From positions 434,001 through 498,000 of the forward strand of contig NZ_JAGHMF010000036.1 of NCBI RefSeq assembly GCF_017741815.1: 64,000 bases of DNA, in the 5' to 3' direction. Below, piece after piece: positions 9,574 through 17,154 of the stretch. The stretch is from Rhizobium sp. 16-488-2b (GTDB taxonomy: Bacteria > Pseudomonadota > Alphaproteobacteria > Rhizobiales > Rhizobiaceae). Within the stretch, counting starts at the first letter, position 1. Every line of letters begins with the position of its first letter. Under the pieces are notes generated by a model, which saw only the letters and a list, made by a program, of their open reading frames with translations, was not told the origin of the DNA and made no database searches. A program made the position numbers and the translations under genes.

Positions 9574-9699
9574 ATGACCAACGCAATCAAGTCCACCGTT
9601 CGCCTCTCCGCTGCTGCCCAGGCCGTCCTCAAGCAGAACGCCGTTCAGCTCGACACCAACGCGACCGCGAACATCGTTCACGCTCTGAAGTTCCGTTGA
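9574..9699 (+). CDS. 41-residue peptide, candidate RiPP precursor
   Basis: A short ORF missed by length cut-offs. The start ATG at 9574 is preceded by AAAGGAG with 6-nt spacing, the best ribosome binding site in the area. The product begins MTNAIKSTVRLSAAAQAVLK and ends NATANIVHALKFR. It has no Cys, no Gly-Gly site and a net positive charge; residues 8-26 could form an amphipathic helix (leader), leaving a Thr/Asn/Ala-rich C-terminal part as possible core. It ends 11 nt before a YcaO gene and just after a BTAD regulator. YcaO proteins modify ribosomal peptides, so this is the natural substrate candidate. I do not recognise the sequence as a known RiPP family. The precursor role is inference; that it is translated is well supported. 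Confidence 0.7.
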   Translation: MTNAIKSTVRLSAAAQAVLKQNAVQLDTNATANIVHALKFR

Positions 9700-9710
9700 G
9701 GTTTTTGCGA

Positions 9711-10967
9711 ATGTCTGTTCAGGCAGCACTCACGGATCTGGCTGGGGATCTAAGTCTTTCCGCGGCGGGCGTCAGCGCCTACCACGACCGCTCCCTGACG
9801 CCTGGACAGACATTCGCGGCGATCAAGCCGCACTTTGCCGAGCTTGGAATAACGCGCGTCGGCTTGTTGACGGCGCTCGATCTTCTTGAAATTCCGGTCG
9901 CCTTCGCGACCCGCCCCAATAGCTACACGCTGTCAGTCTTCCAGGGCAAAGGCATCGACGAGGACGCCGCAATGACCTCGGCTGCCATGGAGGCGGTCGA
10001 AACCCGCGTTGCCGAGATGCAGCCGGATGATCTGGTCATCGCCACGCTTGCCGGCATGAAGGCCGAGCGCGCGCCGTTGATTGATCTCGATTCCGTTGCG
10101 CGCTGCGTGCCGGACGAAATCGATACAGGCCCGCTCGCCTGGAGCGAGGGCCTCGACATCATGAACGACCAGCCGGTTTTCGTTCCGTGGTCACTTGTTG
10201 GCCTTGATCATCGTGGCACGCGCCCTTCCGGCTTCGAGCAGTCCAGCGACGGCCTGGCATCGGGCAATCGCCCTGCCGAAGCCGTACTTCACGGTCTGTG
10301 CGAGCTGGTCGAGCGCGATGCATGGGCGCTGACGCAGCTTCGCCCCTTCGATGAACTGCGCGGCTCGCGCATCGATCCGGCCGGCTTCGGCGATCCCGTT
10401 ATCGAGATCATCACCGACCGCATCGCCCGCGCCGGCATGCGGCTCCTGCTGCTCGACATGACGACCGATATCGGCGTGCCGAGCTTCCTCGCCGTCATCG
10501 TTCCCGGCGACCTCGGCGACCGCGTTGATGCGCGCTGGACGAATGTCTGTGGCGGCTGCGGCTGCCATCCGGATCCGGTCCGCGCGGCACTGCGCGCCAT
10601 CACCGAGGCAGCGCAGAGCCGGTTGACGGCGATCGCCGGCAGCCGTGACGACTTCTCGCCTCGCGTCTACCAGCGCCTTGATGGCGACGGACCGATGCAG
10701 CAGCTGATCGAACTCTGCGACGAGGCGCCGGTCGCGCCGCGCTTTGCCGAGCCTGCCAAGCGCAGTATCCAGCAGACGATCCGCCACATTCTGGATCGGC
10801 TGCGTGCACGGGGTATCGAGCAGGTCGTGGCCGTGCCGATCCCGCATCCGCGCCTTCCGGTTTCCGTCGTCCGCGTCATCGTGCCCGGCCTCGAGGTCGA
10901 TGTCAGTGGTGAATTCATTCAACTTGGCTTGCGCGCGATCGGCGCCATGCAGGGGGCCCAGGCATGA
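9711..10967 (+). CDS. YcaO family cyclodehydratase/thioamidation enzyme
   Basis: ATP-dependent enzyme that activates peptide backbone amides. The 418-aa protein shows the YcaO ATP-binding signatures: GKGIDEDAAMTSAAMEAVE (Ser-90, Glu-94, Glu-97) and GNRPAEAVLHGLCELVERD (Glu-198, Glu-201). It ends GAMQGAQA and lacks the C-terminal PxPxP of azoline-forming YcaOs that use a separate E1-like partner. No such partner is encoded; instead a TfuA gene overlaps the 3' end by 4 nt. YcaO-TfuA pairs are known from peptide thioamidation and from the trifolitoxin system. The start ATG 9711 is chosen because the residues encoded upstream of it belong to the overlapping small ORF's other frame. It is translated with the 41-aa peptide as one unit. 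Confidence 0.88.
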   Translation: MSVQAALTDLAGDLSLSAAGVSAYHDRSLTPGQTFAAIKPHFAELGITRVGLLTALDLLEIPVAFATRPNSYTLSVFQGKGIDEDAAMTSAAMEAVETRVAEMQPDDLVIATLAGMKAERAPLIDLDSVARCVPDEIDTGPLAWSEGLDIMNDQPVFVPWSLVGLDHRGTRPSGFEQSSDGLASGNRPAEAVLHGLCELVERDAWALTQLRPFDELRGSRIDPAGFGDPVIEIITDRIARAGMRLLLLDMTTDIGVPSFLAVIVPGDLGDRVDARWTNVCGGCGCHPDPVRAALRAITEAAQSRLTAIAGSRDDFSPRVYQRLDGDGPMQQLIELCDEAPVAPRFAEPAKRSIQQTIRHILDRLRARGIEQVVAVPIPHPRLPVSVVRVIVPGLEVDVSGEFIQLGLRAIGAMQGAQA

Positions 10968-11707
10968 GAGTCATTTTCGCAGGACCAAGCTTCGGCCGGG
11001 ATCTCGACAGGCTTCAGGCCGAGCATCCGTCGATCGAGTTTCGCGGGCCAGCCGCTCGCGGCGATATCCTGCAGGCGGTGCGCGACGGCGCGCGCGCCAT
11101 TGGCATCGTCGATGGCTATTTCGGCGAGATGCCGTCCGTCTGGCACAAGGAAATCCTCTTCGCGCTCGAGCAGAACGTCGTCGTCGCCGGCGGCGCCAGC
11201 ATGGGGGCGCTCAGAGCCGCCGAATGCTCGGCGTTCGGCATGGTTGGCATCGGCTCGATCTATCACGACTACGCCGATGGCCGGCTCATCGACGATGAGG
11301 CCGTGGCGCTGGTCCATGCGCCGGCCGAGCTGGGCTGGCTGCCGCTCTCCGTTCCGTGGGTCGATTATCAGCCGACCATCGACGCGCTGAGCAGGCAGGG
11401 CCTGCTCTTGTCGGGCGAATACAAGAAGCTTCTTCTCTCGGGCCGCGCGCTGCATTTCTCCGAGCGGACCTATCCGAAGGCCGTGGAACGCTGCGCGTTC
11501 GACAACGCCGCGCGCGCCAAGGAAATCGTGCGTTTGATTCGCGCGAACAAGATCGAGCGCAAGCGCGCCGATGCCGATATGGTTCTCGACTATCTTAACA
11601 GCGTGAAATTCACCGCTGGAAAGCGCAGCTGGGGCTTCGCGGCAACGTCACACTGGGAGATGCTGCATGCTGAAATCAGCACCCCGGTAACGCCTGTAAC
11701 GCTCTAA
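10964..11707 (+). CDS. tfuA: TfuA-like protein, YcaO partner
   Basis: A 247-aa protein of the TfuA-like core family. It carries the family hallmark GGASMGALRAAE at residues 76-87 (a nucleophile-elbow-like stretch), MRVIFAGPSF at the N-terminus and a conserved YHDYADGRLIDDEAVAL segment. TfuA was first found as a trifolitoxin-production gene of Rhizobium leguminosarum; in other YcaO systems TfuA helps deliver sulfur for thioamide formation. Its ATG overlaps the YcaO stop (ATGA), which implies coupled translation and probably a complex. The operon appears to end here: a hairpin follows at 11740-11761. Confidence 0.88.
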   Translation: MRVIFAGPSFGRDLDRLQAEHPSIEFRGPAARGDILQAVRDGARAIGIVDGYFGEMPSVWHKEILFALEQNVVVAGGASMGALRAAECSAFGMVGIGSIYHDYADGRLIDDEAVALVHAPAELGWLPLSVPWVDYQPTIDALSRQGLLLSGEYKKLLLSGRALHFSERTYPKAVERCAFDNAARAKEIVRLIRANKIERKRADADMVLDYLNSVKFTAGKRSWGFAATSHWEMLHAEISTPVTPVTL

Positions 11708-11739
11708 TAACGCCACGCCTGAATGATGGAAGCACTGAA

Positions 11740-11761
11740 GCCCCAAAGTGGTGTTTGGGGC
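11740..11761 (+). terminator. Hairpin after tfuA
   Basis: Perfect arms GCCCCAAA and TTTGGGGC with a 6-nt loop, 33 nt after the tfuA stop. It has no T-run, so it may be an attenuator or RNA-stabilising hairpin ahead of the next small gene and not a full terminator. Confidence 0.4.
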
Positions 11762-11786
11762 GTCTCAGAGAGGCGGAGCGGACGAG

Positions 11787-12056
11787 ATGAACATTCAGAC
11801 GATGGACGAGGGAAGCGGAAGCGAATATGCGAGGATATTCCGCTTGCTGTCGGCCGCGAAGGACGAAGCGCAGAAGCTCAAGTTGAACAACCTGACGCAT
11901 CTGACGAACATGGCTCTGCTGCAGGTCGTCATCGATTGGGATGGAATCGACCCGGAGCGCGAGCTGGACGTGAATCTGGAAAAGCTGATCGGCACCAAGA
12001 CGAAAGTGGCAATGAAAGACGCACGAGAAAACCTCGTAGTCTTGGAGCGCCACTAA
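11787..12056 (+). CDS. Small hypothetical protein downstream of tfuA
   Basis: An 89-aa soluble, helical and acidic protein beginning MNIQTMDEGSGSEYARIF. I do not recognise a family. The upstream in-frame start at 11748 lies inside the hairpin that follows tfuA, so ATG 11787 is preferred although its ribosome binding site is modest (GGAGCGGACGAG). It is on the same strand as the peptide/YcaO/TfuA operon, 79 nt after tfuA, and ends at a strong terminator. It could be an accessory or immunity-type protein of that locus or an unrelated gene. Confidence 0.6.
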   Translation: MNIQTMDEGSGSEYARIFRLLSAAKDEAQKLKLNNLTHLTNMALLQVVIDWDGIDPERELDVNLEKLIGTKTKVAMKDARENLVVLERH

Positions 12057-12070
12057 TCGTTATGGTATCC

Positions 12071-12102
12071 GCGAAGCCGCTTTATTCGGCGGCTTCGCTT
12101 TC
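12071..12102 (+). terminator. Terminator between the small gene and the XRE regulator
   Basis: Perfect 10-bp arms GCGAAGCCGC and GCGGCTTCGC with an 8-nt loop, followed by TTTC on the plus strand. The right arm overlaps the last codons of the convergent XRE gene. Confidence 0.7.
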
Positions 12103-12480
12103 GATCTGCTCCATGCCGGCAATCGCCTGCACCAGCTTGACGATCTTCTTGCGGACCTGCTCGTTCTTGATCGACAGGAAGGCAGCGTTCAGGAGCACGC
12201 CGTCGCGGGATACGACGAATTCGTCGCTCGGAGTCGGATTGTCGTTGGCATTGGCCGAGATATCTTCGAAGAAGGAGCGGACGTCGACATCGAGCGCACC
12301 GGCGATTTCGACGAGCATGCTTGCCGAAACGCGGTTCGAGCCCTTCTCGTATTTCTGAATCTGCTGGAACGTGACGCCGACGCGATCACCCAGTTCGGTC
12401 TGCGAAACCTTGCGCATCAGGCGCTTGATACGGATCGTCTTGCCTACATGAACGTCGACGGTATGCGGTGCTTCTTTCAT
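12082..12480 (-). CDS. XRE family transcriptional regulator (PraR-like)
   Basis: A 132-aa DNA-binding protein with a Cro/CI helix-turn-helix at about residues 12-68 (SQTELGDRVGVTFQQIQKYEKGSNRVSASMLVEIAG). The recognition region VTFQQIQKYEKG and the following SFFEDI are typical of the rhizobial PraR group, which controls quorum-sensing and attachment genes. The remaining C-terminal part is short and charged. The start ATG 12480 has GAAGGA upstream. It converges on the YcaO/TfuA region, so it may or may not act on it. Confidence 0.85.
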   Translation of the reverse strand: MKEAPHTVDVHVGKTIRIKRLMRKVSQTELGDRVGVTFQQIQKYEKGSNRVSASMLVEIAGALDVDVRSFFEDISANANDNPTPSDEFVVSRDGVLLNAAFLSIKNEQVRKKIVKLVQAIAGMEQIESEAAE

Positions 12481-13079
12481 GGCCTTATCCTTCTAACGCC
12501 AGTGCGGCGTGCTTATTATTCCCTGCGGCAACCTTACCAAGATATTTGAACGGATCAATTGTGCCGCCCATTTTTATTCCCGCCAACTCATGTGCCTGAA
12601 GACCCTGACTTTCAACTGAAAACAGCGCTTGGAACAGCAAATTTGTGTGACGTCGAATGCAATCATAAGTAAGTATTCCAGTTCAATCTGACCAAACGGG
12701 GCTTATATACATCCTCCGGTAGATAAATCGCCGGAATTTGAGATTCGCATCGAAGGCCGTTATATCCGCTGGGAACGTTCCTTTTAGGGCTTTTCCGCGC
12801 GGTAACAAAACGGTGTACGCGGCGAATTGACGATTGGATTAGTGCTTGCTGAACTTATTGTTGTGATCTGCGTTTGTTCGCGTTGGCAAGCGAAAACCCC
12901 TGCTGAGCAGTGCTTTTGACGTAAGGTGCTGGATGAAAACATGAATCCGGCTGTCGTTTTCTCGCAAATTTCGAGCGCGGGGATCGATGCATCGCTTCGC
13001 CTGGACGAAAGATTTATCTGAAGAAATTTGCGGGAGCGGCCGTCGATCAATTCTTCATTAGTACACTACCGAGAGTGGA
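12481..13079. other. Gene-free stretch of about 600 bp
   Basis: Lower GC than its surroundings. It must hold the promoter of the XRE gene on its left. A 10-bp dyad (TTTCA-AC-TGAAA) lies near 12610. The only long frame, minus strand 12784-13050, has no ribosome binding site and a composition unlike a real protein, so I do not call it. Confidence 0.5.
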
Positions 13080-13574
13080 TTATTTGTGTATCGGATCGAT
13101 CCACCGAACGTCTTCCGGCTTTTCAACCGGTTCAATATCGAGATTGACCACCACAGGCTCCTGCCCGGACCGGACGAGGACGCATTCCAGCGTCTCGTTT
13201 TGGCTCGCATTGATCTCCTGATGCGGCACGTAAGGTGGCACGAAAATGAAGTCGCCAGGCCCGGCCTCCGCGGTAAATTCGAGATTGTCGCCCCAGCGCA
13301 TGCGCGCCTTGCCCTTCACGACATAGATGATGCTTTCGAGGTCGCCATGATGGTGCGCGCCGGTCTTCGCGTTGGCGTGGATGGTGACCGTACCAGCCCA
13401 GATCTTCTCAGCGCCGGCGCGAGCGTTGTTGATCGCCGTCGCGCGGTTCATGCCCGGGGTCTGCGCGGTATTCGGATCGAGGGCATTACCCGGGATGACC
13501 TTCACGCCGTGCTCGCGCCAGTCGATGGGTTGATGCGAATGATCGGCGTCGTGGGAGCCGTGATTGTTGCTCAA
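13080..13574 (-). CDS. Cupin domain protein
   Basis: A 164-aa protein with one cupin beta-barrel. Motif 1 is visible as GAHHHGDLESIIYVVKGKARM (two to three His plus Glu as metal ligands) and motif 2 as PGDFIFVPPYVPHQEIN. The N-terminus is His-rich (NNHGSHDADHSHQ) and may bind metal. The start is a TTG at 13574 preceded by AAAGGAG at 8-nt spacing. The substrate is unknown. It stands 54 bp downstream of cbpM on the same strand, so it may be the third gene of the CbpA-CbpM unit. Confidence 0.8.
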   Translation of the reverse strand: MSNNHGSHDADHSHQPIDWREHGVKVIPGNALDPNTAQTPGMNRATAINNARAGAEKIWAGTVTIHANAKTGAHHHGDLESIIYVVKGKARMRWGDNLEFTAEAGPGDFIFVPPYVPHQEINASQNETLECVLVRSGQEPVVVNLDIEPVEKPEDVRWIDPIHK

Positions 13575-13628
13575 GTCGGGTCTCCTTTCCTTGTCCGGTC
13601 GCTTTTATGGGCCGCAAGCCGGAGCCGT

Positions 13629-13958
13629 TCAGCCCGCTCGCGTGGAAAGCGCGTCGAGCTTGCGGCGCAGACGGCGGCGTACGTCGTCGTCCTGCTGCTC
13701 CATGGCGCCAAGCATGTCACGGACGGCGCCGCGCAGCCCGTGTATCTGGTCGACGAGATCCATGATGAGATCGACGCCTGCTTCGTTGACGCCCATGTCG
13801 CGGGTGAGGTCGAGGATCAGCCGCGCCCGCGCGACATCGTCGTCGCGGAACTCACGATCGCCGTCATGGGCTTCGGGGATCAGCCAGCCCTGCTCGATCC
13901 ACACGTCCACCACGGTCACGTCGATCTTCAGGGTTCGGCGGAATTCAAGATCATTCAT
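13629..13958 (-). CDS. cbpM: Chaperone modulator CbpM-like protein
   Basis: A 109-aa protein of the CbpM/MerR-like-HTH family that binds the J-domain of CbpA and limits its activity. It has the conserved VDVWIEQGWLIPEA start of the modulator fold and a coiled C-terminal half. The start ATG follows GGAGGAG, and the CbpA stop lies only 2 nt upstream, so the two are co-translated, as is normal for this pair. Confidence 0.85.
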   Translation of the reverse strand: MNDLEFRRTLKIDVTVVDVWIEQGWLIPEAHDGDREFRDDDVARARLILDLTRDMGVNEAGVDLIMDLVDQIHGLRGAVRDMLGAMEQQDDDVRRRLRRKLDALSTRAG

Positions 13959-13960
13959 GG

Positions 13961-14878
13961 CTACTCCTCCATGCCTTTTCTCGGATTCTGCGGATTGGCC
14001 GGCGTCCAGTCGCTCATGAATTCGGCAAGCTTCTGGTCCGGCTCATCCGGCAAGACGACTTTCAGCGACACATAGATATCGCCGGCGCCGCCACCGCGCT
14101 TCGGCGCGCCCTTGCCCTTCAAGCGCAAGACCTTACCGCTGCTGGAATTCGCGGGCAGCGTCAGATTGACCGCGCCCGATGGCGTCGGCACGCGCACCTT
14201 GCCGCCGAGCACCGCCTCGGGCAGCGATATCGGCAGATCGATGCGGATATCATCGCCATCGCGGACATAGAACTTGTGCGGGCGAACGCGGATCTCCACC
14301 AGCGCGTCACCCGGCGGACCGCCGCCGATCCCCGGCTCGCCCTTTCCCTTCAGGCGCAGCGTCTGGCCGTCGCGGGTTCCGGCCGGGATCTGCAAGTCGA
14401 GTGCCGGGCCATCCGGCAGGCGTATCTGCGTCTTGGTGCCGTTGATGGCGTCGAGAAAATCGACCTCCATCGAATATTGGCGGTTCTGCCCCTGCGAACG
14501 GAACTGCCCGCCGCCGCGTCCACGGCCGGAGAAGAAGCTTGAGAATATGTCGTCGCTGTCGCCGAAGTCGGCGAAGCCGGCATTGTTCTGGTAGCGGCCG
14601 CCGGCGCCGGCCTGCGAGGCGTAGTCGCGATAATAGTTGCGCTGCGCCTGCTCGGCGCCCGTCATGTCGATCTCGCCCCTGTCGAAGCGCTTGCGCTTGT
14701 CCTCGTCGCCGACGATCTCGTAAGCGGCGGAGATTTCCTTGAACCGATCCTCGGCCTGCTTGTCGCCGGGGTTGAGGTCCGGGTGCAGTTTCTTGGCGAG
14801 CTTGCGGAACGCGCTCTGGATCTCTTTTTGCGTAGCGTCCTTCTTGACGCCCAGAAGCTCGTACGGATCTCGGCTCAT
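13961..14878 (-). CDS. cbpA: DnaJ-family co-chaperone CbpA
   Basis: Hsp40 co-chaperone of 305 aa. The J-domain is at residues 1-70 with the HPD tripeptide in KLHPDLNPGD. A Gly/Phe-rich linker follows, then the two DnaJ C-terminal beta domains (LDLQIPAGTRDGQTLRLKGKG and RVPTPSGAVNLTLPANSSSGK). There is no zinc-finger region, which separates CbpA from DnaJ. It would stimulate DnaK ATPase in the cytoplasm. It is the first gene of the unit with cbpM. Confidence 0.92.
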   Translation of the reverse strand: MSRDPYELLGVKKDATQKEIQSAFRKLAKKLHPDLNPGDKQAEDRFKEISAAYEIVGDEDKRKRFDRGEIDMTGAEQAQRNYYRDYASQAGAGGRYQNNAGFADFGDSDDIFSSFFSGRGRGGGQFRSQGQNRQYSMEVDFLDAINGTKTQIRLPDGPALDLQIPAGTRDGQTLRLKGKGEPGIGGGPPGDALVEIRVRPHKFYVRDGDDIRIDLPISLPEAVLGGKVRVPTPSGAVNLTLPANSSSGKVLRLKGKGAPKRGGGAGDIYVSLKVVLPDEPDQKLAEFMSDWTPANPQNPRKGMEE

Positions 14879-15004
14879 ACATGTCTCCGTTCAGCCGGCG
14901 CGGATCGCCGGCAATCTTTGACATATATATAGGTTGCAAAATCGCGCGGGACGAGAGGCGCGATGTCGCTCCTGTTCTCAAATCAATCGCCGCGGCGAGC
15001 GTAT

Positions 15005-15805
15005 TTAGACGCCGGCGATCTTGCGGAGATCGTCGATCGCGCCGGGTCCCGCCGCGAGCACCTTGGCACCCTTGGTCAATCCCTCACCACTGGTCGGGAA
15101 GGGATGGAACCAGCCGCCGGCTTCCTTGACCAGGCAATATCCGGCGAGGCAGTCCCAGGCGTGCATGTAGGGTTCGTAATATCCGACGAGGCGGCCAGCG
15201 GCGACATAGGCGAGCATGAGCGCGCCGGAACCGTTGCGGATGAAATTGCCGCCTGCGTCCAGCAGTTCCTCGACCATCCTGGCGACCGTGGCGGGCGAGA
15301 CATGGCTGTTCGCGCCGATACCGGTCACCGCGTTGCGGATATTGCGTTCGGGGCTGAGCGCGAGCTTTTTGCCGTTCAAGGTGGCGCCCATGCCGAGGGC
15401 AGCGGCGTAGATTTCATCATGGCAAGGCGAGGCGATGACGCCGACGACAGGCACGTCGTCGTGCAGCAGGCCGATCGAGACGCACCAGTTCGGCATGCCG
15501 TTGACGAAAGGGCTGGTGCCGTCGATCGGATCGATCACCCAGGTGAAGCCCGACGTGCCCAGTGTGAGACCATACTCTTCGCCGAGAACGCCATCCCCGG
15601 GATAGGCTTCCGCGAACCGCGCGCGGATCAGGTTCTCGACCTCCCGGTCGGCGATCGACACCACGTCCTGTGCATCGCGTTTGGTCTCAATCACCAGCGT
15701 GTCGCGACGCTTGAAGTAGTCGAGCGCCACGGCGCCTGCCTCGCGGGCAACGGCCTCGGCAAGGGCCAGACGTGCTTCGAGCCCTGGAATAACGCGCAAT
15801 GTCAT
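15005..15805 (-). CDS. Inositol monophosphatase family protein
   Basis: A 266-aa metal-dependent phosphatase. The motifs are clear: GEEYGL (Glu ligand), WVIDPIDGTSPFV (DPxDGT metal site) and HAWDCLAGYCLVKEAGG. I start it at ATG 15805 because an AAAGGAC sits upstream at good spacing and the protein then begins at the family's usual point; the extra 60 residues of the longer frame overlap the operators. It diverges from a LacI regulator with two matching operators in between, which suggests a sugar-linked phosphate ester or histidinol-phosphate-like substrate. The exact substrate is unknown. Confidence 0.85.
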   Translation of the reverse strand: MTLRVIPGLEARLALAEAVAREAGAVALDYFKRRDTLVIETKRDAQDVVSIADREVENLIRARFAEAYPGDGVLGEEYGLTLGTSGFTWVIDPIDGTSPFVNGMPNWCVSIGLLHDDVPVVGVIASPCHDEIYAAALGMGATLNGKKLALSPERNIRNAVTGIGANSHVSPATVARMVEELLDAGGNFIRNGSGALMLAYVAAGRLVGYYEPYMHAWDCLAGYCLVKEAGGWFHPFPTSGEGLTKGAKVLAAGPGAIDDLRKIAGV

Positions 15806-15883
15806 CGCAACATGTCCTTTATCGGAAACGATGGCTGGATACAGCCGCTGAAAGTCGCGCTCGCAAGCCGCTTGGGGCATCGT

Positions 15884-15899
15884 TGCAAGCGCGTGCAAA
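15884..15899. promoter_or_regulatory. LacI-type operator O1
   Basis: Inverted repeat TTGCAAGCGCGTGCAA (half-site TTGCA-N6-TGCAA), in the divergent region and about 80 bp upstream of the phosphatase start. Confidence 0.6.
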
Positions 15900-15969
15900 G
15901 CGAACACTTCGCCGCGCGCGATGTCAATATTCGTCATGAAAACTTCATATTGGCTGAGGTCGTTATGGA

Positions 15970-15985
15970 TTGCACGCAAGTGCAA
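15970..15985. promoter_or_regulatory. LacI-type operator O2
   Basis: TTGCACGCAAGTGCAA has the same TTGCA-N6-TGCAA layout as the site 86 bp to the left and sits 35 bp before the lacI-type ATG. The pair fits autoregulation with looping. Confidence 0.6.
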
Positions 15986-16020
15986 CTCGATGCAAAGGTG
16001 CGTGCAACAAAAGGATTGCC

Positions 16021-17034
16021 ATGCCGTCTAAATTATTCGTCAGCGCGCAGGAAGTTGCCGAGAGGGCAGGGGTATCGCGTTCCGCCGTATCGCGAACCTT
16101 CACGCCGGGAGCGAGCGTTTCCGCCGATACCCGCAGGCGCGTGCTGGAAGCGGCCGAGGCGCTCGGCTATCACGTCAATCACCTAGCCCGCGGCCTGATG
16201 CGCAACGAGAGCGGCATCGTGTGCCTGATCGTTTCCGATGTCGCGACGCCCTATCGCTCGGCGCTTTTGCGGGAACTGACAATTCAGCTGCAGAACGCCG
16301 GCAAGGTCGCGATGTTCGTCAACACCGATCGCTCGGATGGCAGCGTCGACCGCGCTTTGCAGCAGGCGATCCGCTACCGGGCCGATGCGTCGATCATCCT
16401 CTCCGGTCTACCGGACAAGTCGATCACCCAGCTTTGCCTCCGCAGCGGTCAGCGCCTAGTCCTGATCAACCGCGATGACGACCAGCCCGGCCCCTTGAAG
16501 ATCAACCTCGACGACTATGAGTCCGGCGGCAGGATCGCGACCGCATTCGTGCGCGCGGGATGCAAGACGCTCGCCTTCGCGAACTCCGAAGCGGGGACGC
16601 CGAGCCTGATGGGCCGCGAGCGCGGCTTTATCGCCGCAGCCACGAAGCTCGGTCTCGAGGTCGTCGTCGAGCGCTATGGATCGACGGGATACGAGGCGGG
16701 CCGGGTGCTTGCGCAGCGTATGCTGACGCGCGCCGAGCGGCCGGATGGCGTGTTCTGCGCGACCGATCTGCTCGCCTGCGGTTTCATGGATGCCGCGCGC
16801 CACCAGTTCGGACTGTCGATCCCGGATCAGCTGTGCGTTGCCGGCTTCGACGACATCGAGCAGGCGTCGTGGTCGTCGTTCAATCTCACGACTTTCGCGC
16901 AGCCGGTGATGGCGATCGCCACGCAGGCGGTGAAATGGCTCGCCTCGGGCGGCCATGAGGACGAGCCGGAGGAGGCTCATTCTGTCCGCTTGAAAGCTGA
17001 ACTGATCTGGCGCGGGTCCATCCGCAAGGGGTGA
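16021..17034 (+). CDS. LacI family transcriptional regulator
   Basis: A 337-aa repressor. The N-terminal LacI helix-turn-helix is VSAQEVAERAGVSRSAVSRTF (about 5-25) followed by the hinge and a periplasmic-binding-like sensor domain (GIVCLIVSDVATPYRSALL onwards). The ATG at 16021 with AAAGGA upstream is preferred over an in-frame ATG at 15970, which lies inside an operator. It diverges from the phosphatase gene and probably controls both. A terminator follows at 17055. Confidence 0.9.
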   Translation: MPSKLFVSAQEVAERAGVSRSAVSRTFTPGASVSADTRRRVLEAAEALGYHVNHLARGLMRNESGIVCLIVSDVATPYRSALLRELTIQLQNAGKVAMFVNTDRSDGSVDRALQQAIRYRADASIILSGLPDKSITQLCLRSGQRLVLINRDDDQPGPLKINLDDYESGGRIATAFVRAGCKTLAFANSEAGTPSLMGRERGFIAAATKLGLEVVVERYGSTGYEAGRVLAQRMLTRAERPDGVFCATDLLACGFMDAARHQFGLSIPDQLCVAGFDDIEQASWSSFNLTTFAQPVMAIATQAVKWLASGGHEDEPEEAHSVRLKAELIWRGSIRKG

Positions 17035-17054
17035 TCGAGATCGTACGGCCAACG

Positions 17055-17080
17055 CGCCCTAAAATATGGGGGGCTTTTTT
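17055..17080 (+). terminator. Rho-independent terminator of the lacI-type gene
   Basis: GCCC/GGGC stem within CGCCCTAAAATATGGGGGGC followed by six T residues, 20 nt after the stop. Confidence 0.7.
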
Positions 17081-17154
17081 AGCGCGGGATTGCGTTAGAT
17101 CAACGCTTGCCTTAAACTTGAGTTTATTAAGAAGGTATAGCGCGCGCCCCATCC

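Noticed and set aside
9549..9710. In-frame N-terminal extension of the YcaO gene
   Set aside because: Its residues are the out-of-frame reading of the 41-aa ORF. ATG 9711 lies 11 nt after that ORF's stop and begins a normal YcaO.
12784..13050. 88-aa minus-strand frame in the 600-bp gap
   Set aside because: No ribosome binding site, Ser-rich random-looking composition, no domain.
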